DNA of 64,000 nucleotides from Magnaporthiopsis rhizophila (GCA_003049465.1 PYSS01000106.1:1-64000), one strand, 5' to 3'. Counted from the stretch's first letter, positions 1 to 10,973 are shown. Notes: generated by a model from the letters alone, not told the origin. Made by a program: numbers and translations.

Positions 1-126
1 CCCCAACGCCCCAGAGAGAAAACGAGATGGATGGTGCCTAGATAGGTGTAGGTACACACGGTGGCTGGAGCCTCTGGCCAGCGCCTTCGCAAGGGGTTGC
101 TACCGTTCTCCGACTACCGTGCTGTC

Positions 127-2024
127 TTAGGCCCGGCTCCCCGTTTTCTGACGTCCGAAAAGGCGTCTCCACCATGACCCCTTCCGCTTCTTCTGTGTCT
201 GTGCACTCTCTGCCTGTCCCGGCCGCGAGGTTTCCCGGTCTTTAAGCCAATGATACAGGGCGCCCTTGCAGACGCACAGCTGGGGGTCGCTGGAGACGGA
301 GAAGTCCAGGCCCTTGATGTTGCTGTGGACCGGGGCCCAGGAGCGCTGTGGATCGCAGTCGCGCTCTTCCACCAGGCGCTTTTGGAGCTGGCCACGCACG
401 TAGGCGGAGCTTCCGAAGCCGCCCGACCAGAGAATGCGGTCGACCTCGGTGCTGGCTCCTTCGGGTCGCTTGATCATGACGTCCTCGATCACCGCGTCGA
501 GTTGGCGCTTTAGGCACATCTATCCACGCGCGCCCGTTCCAAGCACCTGGGTATCAACCAGGCGTCGCATGAGATCGCTGTTGGGACGTGGGAGGGGGTC
601 AGAAACGAGGATTGCGCTTAGGATGTACCTCATGCACGAAGACAGGATAATTCCTAGAGACGGCTGAGAGGGGCTCACCTTTGGATCTTCACAACGTTGT
701 CGTCCATTGACAATCCAGCGATGGATAACTCTGGGGCACTGGCACCCTGAGTACCTGTCTGCGATATGGCACGCTCGGGCAGTCCGATCTCGAGGTCCTT
801 GTCTTTTTGTACCCCCGAGCACACCTGGACCTTCATCTACTCGACGTCGGGAAGGCTGGTTATAGCCCGGGCCCACGACGCCGGATCGTCAACATGTCCC
901 GCGAGAAACTGAGAAAGCAGTTGCTCAAGCTCCTCGTTGACCTTGGTGGAACCAATCTGTTGGCCGCGGACAGGGTCGGCGAAGTCTAAGGAAACCTGAG
1001 CGGCGTCCCGGTCAACGATCTTGAGGACACAGAGGTCCTAGTTTTGAGAACATCCGCTGATTAGCAATATCCTGACCCATGGAGAAACACCACCACACGG
1101 CTACCTATGTGCCTCGGTAGGCACCCAGGTTACACAGCTCATAGCGCAATCGACACCTACCGATGTGGCTCCGCCAACATCGACGACCACGAGGGTCTTC
1201 CCGTTCTGAGATTCGCAAAGGTGCAAGTTTGTCAATATAATTAGTACAGTCTCAGGGCTACCCTGTCCCAACCGTTGCGACGTACCTCTAGGCCTCCAGA
1301 GTCCTTTGAGTGCATGAGCGAGTATATCGCCGACGATTCACCCTCGGTGAGAACATCGGCGCAGACCGAGTGGCCGGGGACGGAGCCGAAACCCGCTCGT
1401 CTTGCTAGCTCCTTGAGCTTCTCGCCAGCGATCTGCGGGTCACCGACGGCAGGCACTGTGAAGCAGAACTCCATGGGGATATTCTCCCAGTCGGGGAAGA
1501 CCACACCGGGGTACGCCTTGATGACGGACGTGTAACAATCCCGAATGTGGAGATACATGGCCTGGGCCATGACCAAATACAGCTCTTGAACATGCCGCAT
1601 TGGCCCGGGTGCATTAAGTGGCTGGACCATCCCGCTAGGGAATTTGGGCTTGAATCTGCCATAGACGACTCTGTCGGATACCTCGAGGTCAAGGTCGTTC
1701 TGTGCCTCGGGTCCGAAAGACACACCGCCGCGGGCTTCGCCGTCGGCACAGTAGGAAAGAACCGACGGCACCATCCTCGTATCGCGCGAACAGCTGGGGT
1801 AATCCCGCACCTCGATGATGTTCGAGCTGTGCCCTGGGATTAGGGCCATTATTGCGGCCTTCGTGACTGTGAAGATATGGCCCATCGGTCAGGTCAGTGT
1901 GGAGTCCTCAGCTGGGGAGTTCCATGGGGTTTCTTTTGGTGGGGGTTCTGGGCTGACATGTAGCGCCGAAGTCTATGGCTACTGCAAGCCTGGGCTTGTC
2001 GTCGCCTCGTACGGATGTCTGCAT
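127..2024 (-). pseudogene. Hsp70-like (actin-fold ATPase) protein, probably decayed
   Basis: Five exons are modelled: 1958-2024, 1286-1866, 1161-1205, 679-1037 and a last block ending at 127. Seen: the Hsp70 phosphate-1 start AIDFGAT in exon 1, an NIIEVRDYPS stretch in exon 2, phosphate-2 motif VVVDVGGATS in exon 3 and the adenosine motif WSGGFGSSAYV in the last exon. This order is that of the many fungal non-canonical Hsp70-like ATPases, which lack the substrate-binding half. Oddities: after splicing, phosphate-1 reads FTKAA where a T/S-G pair is usual. In-frame TAG codons fall at 837-839 and 520-522 and no plausible intron removes them. The C-terminus is basic (KKRKGSWWRRLFGR). I infer an inactivated copy. 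A mis-modelled intron or sequencing error is the alternative. Confidence 0.6.
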
Positions 2025-2103
2025 CGCTGTTCGAGTGCTGCCGGGTCCGGATCTTGTAATTAGTTGTGGCTTGGGTGCGGTTTGAGGGAGAATCTCTTTT
2101 TGG

Positions 2104-2187
2104 AGACGAAGGAGCTTGGAAGCTATGGGGCGGGTTGAAGGAGAGGATGTTTGAAGACGAAGGAGCTTGGAAGCCATGGAGCGGGTG
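2104..2187. repeat. Two-copy direct repeat, 51-bp spacing
   Basis: The stretch AGACGAAGGAGCTTGGAAGC occurs at 2104 and again at 2155, each followed by a near-identical ATGG-GCGGG tail. It lies just upstream of the Hsp70-like start codon, so it is a small duplication in that gene's leader or promoter. Confidence 0.75.
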
Positions 2188-3138
2188 CATGTAGGTGGGT
2201 ACCTATGAATCTAGACAGATATTATTAATACTTTGGACGGTGCTTTTCTCCACTCTATGCGGCATGTGCCCGCTATCCATGTTGTCGATAACCTGTTGGC
2301 CTATGGAGCTACCTTACCTAGTAGGTAGGGATCCATGTCAGCTCGTTTCTAGTCCTCAGCCCGTCATCTAGGAAGGGGTCCGACCGCCGGATCCCGATCG
2401 GAACTTCAACCATCAGCTGTGAAATCACTATCAATAAATAAAAAAAAAGGTGTATGCATGGCTTCCTACGAGTGCCAACCTTGCTCCTGCAGCTCAGTAA
2501 TTAGCGAGAATGTGGAGGAGAGGGAAAGGCCGTGGGTATAATAGGACGGATCTATGTCTATGTTTAAAGAACGGAACAGAATGTGTCGAAGGATAGGAGA
2601 TCTTCTAGCTTGAGATAATTACACGAGTAGGCTCCAGGGGCAGAGACAGCGCAGAGCAGCACGGAAGCACTGTGAGCATCGGTGCCGACATGGTCTGCGT
2701 GATGCTGGCTTGAAGCCTTTGCAGTCCTGTGGTATCCACCTGTATTGCGACAACAAGCAGCTTCCGTGTTGGTGGAGATTGCCATTGGCTGGGATACGAG
2801 GTTGCCGGAAAAAAAAAGTTGTGACAGGCGGTGGGTGCAAGGGCAGCGATACAAAACGGACCAGGTAGAGACAGACGGCAAGGAAAGGGGAGAAGGGGCC
2901 AGGGGGAAATGAAACGTAGGTTACGTAGCAGGAAAGAGAGAGAGCGAGACAGAGCCATAGAAGGTCAGACGGGGCGGAAAAAAAAAATGGTGCAAGATGG
3001 GTCAGGGGGAAAGCAGAGCTGAAGCGAGAAGGAGAGGTAGGAGGCAAAATGGAGGATGTGCGTGTGTCTGCCGGGAGACGGGGGCAAGGTGGAAGGGCCC
3101 GTGTGGGAAGCCCCCCTCGCATCGCCAGGAGTTCAAAC
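2188..3138. other. Spacer without a recognised gene
   Basis: No convincing coding sequence is seen. Contents are short A runs (about 2439-2450 and 2810-2818) and a purine-rich tract at roughly 2870-3020 that would be pyrimidine-rich on the minus strand. Open frames on the minus strand here are low-complexity Ser/Pro/Leu translations of that tract. Confidence 0.6.
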
Positions 3139-3627
3139 TCAGCCGTGCAGGGTTCCGACCGCTCCGCTAGATGGCGCACCCCACGAAGACGCCTCGATAC
3201 TGGCACAGTGGTTATCCAGGTTCAGGCACCAGTAGAAGATCTTCGTCCTCAGTTCCTTGTACTCCTGATTGTCGATGTGGACGGCCACCCTGGTCCAGCA
3301 CACCTTCATCTTGTTGTCGCTGTGCAGCCTTCCGAACGTCTGGTCTAAATCGAGATTTTTGCTGAGCTCGTTGAACAGACGGGTTACGACGGTCTGCAAA
3401 CGGATCAGGGCATCGTGGGCGTGCTTGTTGGGGCGCTCACGGGCTTCACTTCGCGCCGCATCCGCCCTCTGGAGACTCTTCTCCATATGGAGAAATACAT
3501 TCCGAAGGTCCTTGAAGTCGCTCGGTGCGTTCTCAAACACCCTTAACTGGGTGTACACAAAGTGACACGCTTTGATCCCGCCAACTACGCCGTTGGCGAC
3601 TGCCACGGCTGCGGCGATTTCTGCCAT
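3139..3627 (-). CDS. Orphan fungal STAND-type N-terminal domain protein
   Basis: A 162-residue alpha-helical protein. The start chosen is the Met of MAEIAAAVAVANGVVGGIK; an in-frame Met 18 codons upstream (3681) is possible. The small-residue helix followed by amphipathic helices (VYTQLRVFENAPSDFKDLRN, then the LQRADAARSEARER and VTRLFNELSKNLDL segments) resembles the N-terminal signalling domain of fungal NACHT/STAND incompatibility proteins. Those families normally continue into an NTPase and repeats. Here the frame stops soon after a short basic-aromatic segment (ELRTKIFYWCLNLDNH). It may be a stand-alone signalling domain, a truncated gene, or the first exon of a gene I did not join. Family assignment is by pattern only. 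Confidence 0.45.
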   Translation of the reverse strand: MAEIAAAVAVANGVVGGIKACHFVYTQLRVFENAPSDFKDLRNVFLHMEKSLQRADAARSEARERPNKHAHDALIRLQTVVTRLFNELSKNLDLDQTFGRLHSDNKMKVCWTRVAVHIDNQEYKELRTKIFYWCLNLDNHCASIEASSWGAPSSGAVGTLHG

Positions 3628-3756
3628 GACGGGCTCGGGCCCAGCAGCCGTGCTGGTGTGAACCGGCGGAGGGATCTGCACGAGTGGCGGTGGGCCTGCC
3701 TGGACAGGCTGGGCTTGCTTGGAAGAGTTGGCGGATGTGCTGAGAGGTAACTTATG

Positions 3757-4240
3757 CGGGCTCCCGTCTCGGCAGTAGCGTTGGCGGGCTCGCTTGGGCG
3801 AATGGAGAGGCCGATGGGGCAGGATTGACCAGCGAGATCAGCCAAGTGTGTCTCTGGTGGCCCCGGTCAACAGGACCCCCGACCACTCGCTTTGGGCTGT
3901 GTGGAAAGCGATGCTGCTCCCCGTCTTGGCAACAGTGTTGGGCGAGGGGGTGTGCTTGGCCCACGAGAAGCTGAAGGTGGGAGGCCAAAAAGTGAGGCGG
4001 GCCAAATGGCAAATGGTTTCCGTCGATCCTGATCGACAGGACTCCCAGCGGTCGGCTCGGGGGCTGTTTCGAACAGATGCAGCTTCCCGTCTTGGCAATA
4101 ACGTTGGGTGGGAGATGAGGTGGGTTGAACGGAGAAGCAAGAGGTGAGGAAAAGCAGAAGGTGTGTACGGGTGTGCGTCTGGTGATCCTGGTCAACAGGA
4201 CTCCCGGTTCTTGATGTGGACGGGTTGGAAAGTCGGACAT
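3757..4240. repeat. Degenerate ~160-bp tandem repeat, about three units
   Basis: Two landmarks recur in order. CTCCCGTCTCGGCA-type stretches occur near 3764, 3922 and 4088. CCGGTCAACAGGAC-type stretches occur near 3863, 4028 and 4187. Spacings are 159-166 bp. The units have diverged and two are incomplete. The array lies immediately upstream of the minus-strand STAND-type domain gene. Confidence 0.65.
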
Positions 4241-4800
4241 CTGGGGAACTACAGAGCTGGAGGCACGGCTTGCCTTTTTGTTGGGCGATAGCACCTTTGT
4301 TACCATCTTTACGTGAACTCCTCTCCCCTGCCTGCCACTGAGTCCGCTTCTCTAGCTAGGCCGCCGTGAGGCCGTGTGTTGGCTTCTTTTCTTTGTCCAA
4401 AAAGCCATCTCATCCAGGCGGGCAAATACGAAGTGAACTAGCAACGCACCGGCCACCTCACAACAGGCGAAGATTGCCAGCCAAAGGGCTTGGCTGGCTA
4501 TTAATATCTACCTACCCTGCGCTGGGGGATGGGCCAAAAGAGAGCTGAACCCCGGTGATGTCAAGCAAAAGGGGTAAGCATGGAAAAGGGAAGCAAAAGC
4601 AATGTTTGTGCCATCCCATTCCTTCATCTAGCCTCCTTGCTGTTTTGTTGCATACTACCTAGGTAAGTTGTCGGGTAGCAATCACCGGGACGCCAGTGGA
4701 ATGTGACGCCGGACGCCGGCATACCCATTCGGGCGGCTGAAACCGGAATGGCCCAGAAATTGGCGGGTGATTGGATCCCTCCACCCGCCCTTCGCGTCCT
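4241..4800. other. Spacer without a recognised gene
   Basis: No supported gene. This is the promoter-side sequence of the membrane protein downstream; it runs directly into the 15-bp minisatellite. Confidence 0.5.
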
Positions 4801-5580
4801 CTCTCTCCTCCCACCTTCTCTCCTCCCACCTTCTCTCCTCCCACCTTCTCTCCTCCCACCTTCTCTCCTCCCACCTTCTCTCCTCCCACCTTCTCTCCTC
4901 CCACCTTCTCTCCTCCCACCTTCTCTCCTCCCACCTTCTCTCCTCCCACCTTCTCTCCTCCCACCTTCTCTCCTCCCACCTTCTCTCCTCCCACCTTCTC
5001 TCCTCCCACCTTCTCTCCTCCCACCTTCTCTCCTCCCACCTTCTCTCCTCCCACCTTCTCTCCTCCCACCTTCTCTCCTCCCACCTTCTCTCCTCCCACC
5101 TTCTCTCCTCCCACCTTCTCTCCTCCCACCTTCTCTCCTCCCACCTTCTCTCCTCCCACCTTCTCTCCTCCCACCTTCTCTCCTCCCACCTTCTCTCCTC
5201 CCACCTTCTCTCCTCCCACCTTCTCTCCTCCCACCTTCTCTCCTCCCACCTTCTCTCCTCCCACCTTCTCTCCTCCCACCTTCTCTCCTCCCACCTTCTC
5301 TCCTCCCACCTTCTCTCCTCCCACCTTCTCTCCTCCCACCTTCTCTCCTCCCACCTTCTCTCCTCCCACCTTCTCTCCTCCCACCTTCTCTCCTCCCACC
5401 TTCTCTCCTCCCACCTTCTCTCCTCCCACCTTCTCTCCTCCCACCTTCTCTCCTCCCACCTTCTCTCCTCCCACCTTCTCTCCTCCCACCTTCTCTCCTC
5501 CCACCTTCTCTCCTCCCACCTTCTCTCCTCCCACCTTCTCTCCTCCCACCTTCTCTCCTCCCACCTTCTCCCTTCCCGTC
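4801..5580. repeat. 15-bp pyrimidine-rich minisatellite, 51 units
   Basis: Unit TTCTCTCCTCCCACC. The first unit (4801-4815) differs at one base, the next 50 (4816-5565) are identical, and 5566-5580 is a diverged half-match. Fourteen of the 15 bases on the plus strand are pyrimidines. Because 15 is a multiple of three and no frame contains a stop, all six frames stay open across the array, which produces spurious repeat peptides. The array ends about 90 bp before the ATG of the plus-strand membrane protein, so it sits in its promoter or 5' leader. Confidence 0.97.
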
Positions 5581-5669
5581 TCTTGCCCCTCGTCCATTTT
5601 CCTCTCCGCTTGCTTCCCCACCACCAGAAACCGGCGAATCTCTTCCCCTCGCCGCGCGTCTCTTTCCCC

Positions 5670-6887
5670 ATGTCATCCGGATTCTCCGCTGAAGTCGTGG
5701 CCGGCGCGGCCGCTGGCTCTGCCGCCACCGCAGCTCTTGTGGTCGTCATTGCCGTCTACTTTGCGTGGCGCTCGCGCTCCGAGCGGTGGAAAGCCGAGTT
5801 CCACGATCTCGAATGGCGCTCGCGTGATGTGGCTTTGTTAATGAGCAACATGATCGACGACTGCTGCTTCGGGCGCGAGCACCCACCGCTCGATGAGCTG
5901 GCCACCTCCCTCTACTGTTGTGTCAACCAGCTGGTCATGAATTGCACAACCAATTCAAGCGACGTCTCTTTCGACGCCTCAACCTACACGGCTGCCGCTG
6001 GCGACGATGAAGACTGGCACGACCTGCTCAGCCGCTCAAGCTACTTCCGTCACCAGGCATTGACAGCTTTCATCTTTCGCGTCCTGATCCGCCATATGCA
6101 CCCGGATGGCCCATGCGAGCCCGGTGAGAGCTTGCTGCCCCCAGACCTCCTCCGCATCCACCTTGCCGTCAAGGCCAAGAAGCAAGCGCAGCAGGAACTG
6201 GACAGAGAGTTCATGGCCGAGAGATTGCCTGGAGGCTACACGAGGGAGGAGGGACTGGAGTTCATCAGCCACATATGGCGCCCAATGATCACCCACCTCA
6301 CGTCCGAGGTCACGCCGCACGAAGGGCTTGAACGCGATGAAGCCAGCTTCGCAGACAACGATCCCCGCCTGCCCGCCGCCGTCAAGCTCGAGGAACTGAT
6401 CGTCCGCCTGCTGACCCCGTTTGACAAGACGGACGACGAGATGGCCAATGTGGAAGAGAAATACCGGGACCAGAAAGGCAAAATCGGCTCCGAAGCCGGC
6501 CGCTCCAACATCCGTCGCGTGGCCGTATCTGCCGCCGGCCCGGCCCTCAAGATGTTCTCTGGCCTCTACTTCTCCGAGTTCTACTTTCCGCCAGACTTCC
6601 CGCCGACCCAGGCGGACGGCGACCGCCGCTTCTTGATGGTTCCGCACATACGGCAGCGCCTCGTTGTCCCCGGCTCTGGGTGCCCACCACCCGCTTGGTC
6701 TGTTCCCGAGCCTGACGGGAGCCGGTGGGTGGAGGCCTCGAAGGCAATGCTGTCTTACACTAGTCTCCAGGGGGTGGAATACCAATGCACTTCATTGGGC
6801 GCCCGGCGGATGCCCCAGTGGTCCAAACTGCTGCCGACGTTCAAAAAGGCGACACAGGAGCCCAGTCCCGGCGAGGGCCCATCTTGA
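5670..6887 (+). CDS. Fungal single-pass membrane protein, function unknown
   Basis: A 405-residue protein in one exon. The start is the Met of MSSGFSAEVVAGAAAGS. No upstream in-frame ATG exists, although the frame is open through the minisatellite. Residues about 8-30 form one hydrophobic helix ending YFAWRSRSERWK, a type III or signal-anchor arrangement with a basic cytosolic flank. The remainder is soluble, with acidic and helical stretches (for example KAKKQAQQELDREF and DKTDDEMANVEEKYRD) and a Pro-rich end. I do not recognise a catalytic motif. The length, codon use and single membrane helix support a real gene. Its pyrimidine leader is discussed under the minisatellite. Confidence 0.75.
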   Translation: MSSGFSAEVVAGAAAGSAATAALVVVIAVYFAWRSRSERWKAEFHDLEWRSRDVALLMSNMIDDCCFGREHPPLDELATSLYCCVNQLVMNCTTNSSDVSFDASTYTAAAGDDEDWHDLLSRSSYFRHQALTAFIFRVLIRHMHPDGPCEPGESLLPPDLLRIHLAVKAKKQAQQELDREFMAERLPGGYTREEGLEFISHIWRPMITHLTSEVTPHEGLERDEASFADNDPRLPAAVKLEELIVRLLTPFDKTDDEMANVEEKYRDQKGKIGSEAGRSNIRRVAVSAAGPALKMFSGLYFSEFYFPPDFPPTQADGDRRFLMVPHIRQRLVVPGSGCPPPAWSVPEPDGSRWVEASKAMLSYTSLQGVEYQCTSLGARRMPQWSKLLPTFKKATQEPSPGEGPS

Positions 6888-7411
6888 GACGAGGGGCTGC
6901 GGAGCGGATAGCGAGGTCTTCTGTCTTCTTTTCACTCGACACCTTGACTTTTTTTTCTTTTTGCGACAAAGTTTCTCCTTGGGATTTACCTAGTGCAGTT
7001 GCCTACGTGTCTAATTGGTCCCTTTTGCGTGTTCTTGATGCCCTCGTCATTGTCGGGACGTCCAGTTACGGGGCTTTGTGTCCTGTTTTCGGCGACAAAC
7101 ACCGCACGCTTTATTAGGCGGTAGGTAATCAGAGAACATGAGCAAGCCGCAAAAGGACTGGTATTTGTAGGGACAAAGGCAAAGCATCCGGGGGCCCAGC
7201 GCCATGGTACAAGAACAGCAGGTCGGAAGGAGAATCAAGGATTTTGTTTCCCAGTGCCTTTTGGACAGAACATCACAGCAAGAGCAGCAATCTACTGTCA
7301 TTAATTCCAAATTACCCCCTTAAAAAGAAAAGTCACCAAGGACATACGTCCTCCCAAATTTTCCAATAGAAGAAAAGAAGCCCATCCCTGGTAATCAGTG
7401 CAAATATCACC
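6888..7411. other. Intergenic spacer
   Basis: 3' region of the membrane protein gene with T-rich stretches around 6949-6963, then an AT-richer promoter-like stretch before the next ATG. No gene seen. Confidence 0.5.
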
Positions 7412-8422
7412 ATGGAGCGGGCGACAAAGGCGACGTCCCTCACGCGCGGCGCCGTCTACTGCTGGGGCGACTTCGAGACCAAGCGCCTGCCGCAGTGGTA
7501 TGCCGCAGAGGTGGACCGGCAGCTTGGGTTTCCCGAGAACACGACCATTGCCGCCATCAAGACTCTCGAGATGACAGGAGTCGTTGCGCAGCAGTCCGAG
7601 AAGCTGCCAGCAGAGGAGAGGTGCTCTGCGCCACCAGCCCCTGACCGGCGGCCACCCGCTGTCCGCGTGCAGCCACGCAGGGCGGCGAAAAGGCGGCGGA
7701 CGGTCGCCGAGCTCCTCGCCGAGCACAGGCCGCCTAACAGGAAGAAGGGGGAGGGCGACTTTGTGCTCAGCCGCTGGGAGCTCGTGGAGGCCTCCAGAGG
7801 AAGCCAGGGCGTTGGCAAAGCGGGCCCCGCCAGGGATAACAAGGCTGCAGCTGCAGCGGCAAGGGGCTTCCTAGCACGCGTGGAGGCGGCCGTGTCCGGC
7901 AAGGCCCAAGAGCTGGCCGCTGCAAGGGAGGAGCGAACGACTTCTGGGGCACCTCGGCTGCGCTGCGTGCTAGACGAAGTCCTGGCCACTCAGACCATGG
8001 ACTGCGCGTGCTGCAGAGCCGACAGGTCGGTGCGGGAAGGTGGCAGAGACGGGTCCAGGGAGCAAACCACGGTCTTTGTGCTCCCGCCCAGGAGGCCTAC
8101 TGCCTTCATGCTACCTACACCAAGCCTTGGCAGGTGGCCTGACATCCCTAGTGCCATCTGGGATGGAGGCGAGAGGCGCGTGGACGCAAAGGTGCTAAAA
8201 GCTGAGGGGAAAAGGCCACGCGGGGCTGCTGTGCAAGACTGCGCTTCTGACAGGCGGCGCGCAAATGCCTCCGGGCTGTCCTTGAAGCAGCGGACGTGTG
8301 ATGTCTCGATGGAGGGAATAGAGGGAGACATTGAGCTCGGGATAGTGACTGTCGGTGGCTTACGCTTTGCCGTGGACATATGCGAAGGCCTCGGAACAGC
8401 CAAAAGGATCTTGATGCTATAG
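7412..8422 (+). CDS. Hypothetical basic protein
   Basis: A 336-residue single-exon frame beginning at the Met of MERATKATSLTRGAVYCWGD. I do not recognise the family. The first ~60 residues look globular and helical (LPQWYAAEVDRQLGF, NTTIAAIKTLEMTGVV). A basic cluster RRAAKRRRTVAELL near residues 90-103 could act as a nuclear localisation signal. A CACCRADR segment near residue 197 has closely spaced cysteines. The C-terminus ends in a hydrophobic-rich stretch (ELGIVTVGGLRFAVDICEG). It lacks membrane helices and a signal peptide. The sustained open frame with GC-rich third positions supports coding; the absence of any family match keeps confidence moderate. Confidence 0.5.
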   Translation: MERATKATSLTRGAVYCWGDFETKRLPQWYAAEVDRQLGFPENTTIAAIKTLEMTGVVAQQSEKLPAEERCSAPPAPDRRPPAVRVQPRRAAKRRRTVAELLAEHRPPNRKKGEGDFVLSRWELVEASRGSQGVGKAGPARDNKAAAAAARGFLARVEAAVSGKAQELAAAREERTTSGAPRLRCVLDEVLATQTMDCACCRADRSVREGGRDGSREQTTVFVLPPRRPTAFMLPTPSLGRWPDIPSAIWDGGERRVDAKVLKAEGKRPRGAAVQDCASDRRRANASGLSLKQRTCDVSMEGIEGDIELGIVTVGGLRFAVDICEGLGTAKRILML

Positions 8423-10973
8423 CTACATAATGAGAGCGGCGGCATTTTTGTACAGCAGAAGAGCCGTAGAGGAAAAAAAGGGAGAAAAAAAAAGGAGACA
8501 AAAAAAACAGGAGCTGTTTCCATTGTAAGCTTGAGGCTTGAACGCAGAGTCTGACGAGTGCCTACGCCATCTGTACAAATGTGCGACACGAACTCGCTTT
8601 GCGGCGCGATAGACGCTGAGTCATTCGGCCATTTGGCTCCTACTGTATCGGTTGTGCCAGGAAGATGAGGCTGTTGTTCTCCTCCCGATCATCACCCTGC
8701 CGTCCTTGTACCTAGCAGCCGCGCATATATCAGATTCCTAGGCTTATTACGGCCTGAAAGGTCAGCGCTCAGGCGTAGCCAGACCCTTGCGCGTTACCAT
8801 AACCAGCCCCGTTTCCCGCTGCCGCACCCCTCCCTTCCCACACTGCTTCCTTCTCCAAATGACCCCCCTCTCTCTTCTCCCAGCCCAGTCGTTACGCATT
8901 CCTCCACCGGGGCTTGGTTGCCGTTTTAGCCATGGCATCAGAAATATACTAGATACTGAGAGACTTTTGCGTCACTAGGAGGTCGGCGAGATCTACCCAG
9001 GTCGTTACGACCACGCCACGCGGGAGCGGCCAAACCAAGGCGTCCCGGTTCTTGACGTTAGGGCGCTAGAGCCGCAGATTTGGCAGCCACGCAATCTACA
9101 GAACGGACCAGGGTCAACAACATAGGGAGCCTAAGTGGCTTTGACCCAGGATACAACACGCTGGGGTACGACTCTTCTGGTGGTGGCGCATGTTGGAGCC
9201 AATGGCTTTCACAGCCATTAAACCCAAGAGATAGACTATTTTCGGTTAGGCATTGGAAACAACGATGGCCACCTTGTTGCGCCGAAGTTCCGGGAGGAAA
9301 ACAGGAGGATGGACGATAACGAGGAGATGACGGACGAGGAAAGAGCGGGGCTTAGCGTCCCCCGGTACTTTTGCAATCCCGGCATCATGCAGTACGGGCT
9401 AGCTCCGGGACATTGTCCGGAAGCCTCGCTTCGCCCACCTCGGTCATCTCAACCAGAAACCCAGTCAGTGCTGGCCGTTTCTGGGACTAGGCCGCCGAAG
9501 CAGCTCCGGGATAACAAGAGGGGAAAATAACCCCGCGTTGTCTAGATGCGCAATTACAAGCATCAAAATCACGGCCCATCTCCCCAAGCACGAACAGAAC
9601 AGAGACCGCATCGTCGCGAGAGAGGGCAGGGCGGCTTTCAGACCTCGTCCTTCGAGTGCCCCAGATGGACCACCGCGCCCCCAGATAGAGAGGTTGAGGG
9701 CTGTCTGAGGAGTGCGGGATCAGGGATGACCGCATCAATAGACAGTTGTCGAGTGGTCGGCCGCGCAGAGCTAAAACGCCCTAGAGGCTGGCCCGATGGA
9801 AAGGGGCCGATATTGCAGAAACGCGCGCCGAAAGCCGAAAGCTGAATGGAGCACCGGAGAAAGGCCGGGGAGGCGAGCGATATAGGCAGCCCCAGCGCAG
9901 CCGATAGAGCAGGCCGTCCGGAAAAGGGTCATCGCAAGCGGCTCGATAGATAGATATGCTGCTGCTCAGGAGGGACTGGCCGTGGACACCTCTGCCACCC
10001 AAGGACACGCGCAGCCAGCGGACGCGCGCCACACAGCAGGCTTTGTCCAGTTCCGCCGACCGAGAGAAGGAGAGTCACAGCGCGCCGTCAGGAACGCCCA
10101 CGACTCAGACGCCGCAGCTCGCGCGCACGCAGCCCGAGGCTTTAGAGAGGAGGCAACAGGCCTTTTTTCGGCGGCGCCCTGGCCCGAAGAGTTAAGGCCC
10201 TGCCCGCGTAGTTCGACGCCGCCGTCCCCGAGGCCTACCGGTAAAGCTCGGCACGAACCTGCGCGCCGTCGTGCATGCCCCGAGAGAGACCTCGCGGCGC
10301 CTCCGTGGGCGACGGGCAGACGGCCGAAAGATTCGTCGACGCCCCGCTACGGGCAGTGCGAGGCTCGGCGACAAACGCCGCGCCCAGGACCCGGGCTCTG
10401 GTGGTGGTAGCAAGCCCGAGCACCGCCTCTCTATGCCGCCAGTGGCAGTTGGCCGGTTCAATATTAGGTAGTAGTAATAAATCACACCAAGGCTGGCTAC
10501 GATGGCTCTCCCTTGGCAACCCCAACACGAACGAGTCTGATGTCTTGCGCCGGTTGCAATGCGGCAGCTGTCGGGCCATGGCTTTGTATCACAGCAGGAA
10601 CTACAATCGGGTGTACGAGGCACAAGTGGCTGAACGAGAGAAACCGTTTGATTGATACTGCAAACTGCGGCCTCGATCGAGCGAGGCCGGTTCGGTCAAA
10701 AAAAAAGAAAAGGCGTTCTGATATATCCGATACCCCGCGTCATTCTGTGTCCCTAAAACCCTATCCTCAAAAACATCAAGACAGAAGCGGCATTCCCTCC
10801 AGCGCCACAAGCCCAGCTACGACCTGATTCCCTCCTCCATGTTTGGCTATGCTGCCGTGTCAAGGGGCGAGGACAGTGGTTGGAGGGTGGGTTGCCTGAC
10901 CAGGCATGCGTCAGGTTGCGGTCGAGAGGGATGGCGGCGCGAAGGTTGTCGTAGCAAAGAGAAGATGGTCGGC
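8423..10973. other. 2.5-kb gene-poor stretch
   Basis: A-rich runs at 8470-8508, then GC-rich sequence at about 9540-10470 in which every strand has open but compositionally featureless frames. I found no family motif, no credible exon chain and no transposon protein. A short poly-A run lies at about 10698-10708. Confidence 0.5.

Noticed and set aside
4801..5565. Possible CRISPR-like array from regular repeats
   Set aside because: Units abut with no spacers, and the genome is fungal.
4767..5669. Open frames through the 15-bp array that would give SSHLL- or PPTFS-type repeat proteins on either strand
   Set aside because: The unit length is a multiple of three and has no stop in any frame, so openness is automatic. 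The plus frame joined to the membrane protein has no ATG upstream of 5670.
9982..10410. 142-codon plus-strand frame in the GC-rich spacer
   Set aside because: Arg/Pro/Ala-rich with no family features. Competing frames on both strands are equally long.
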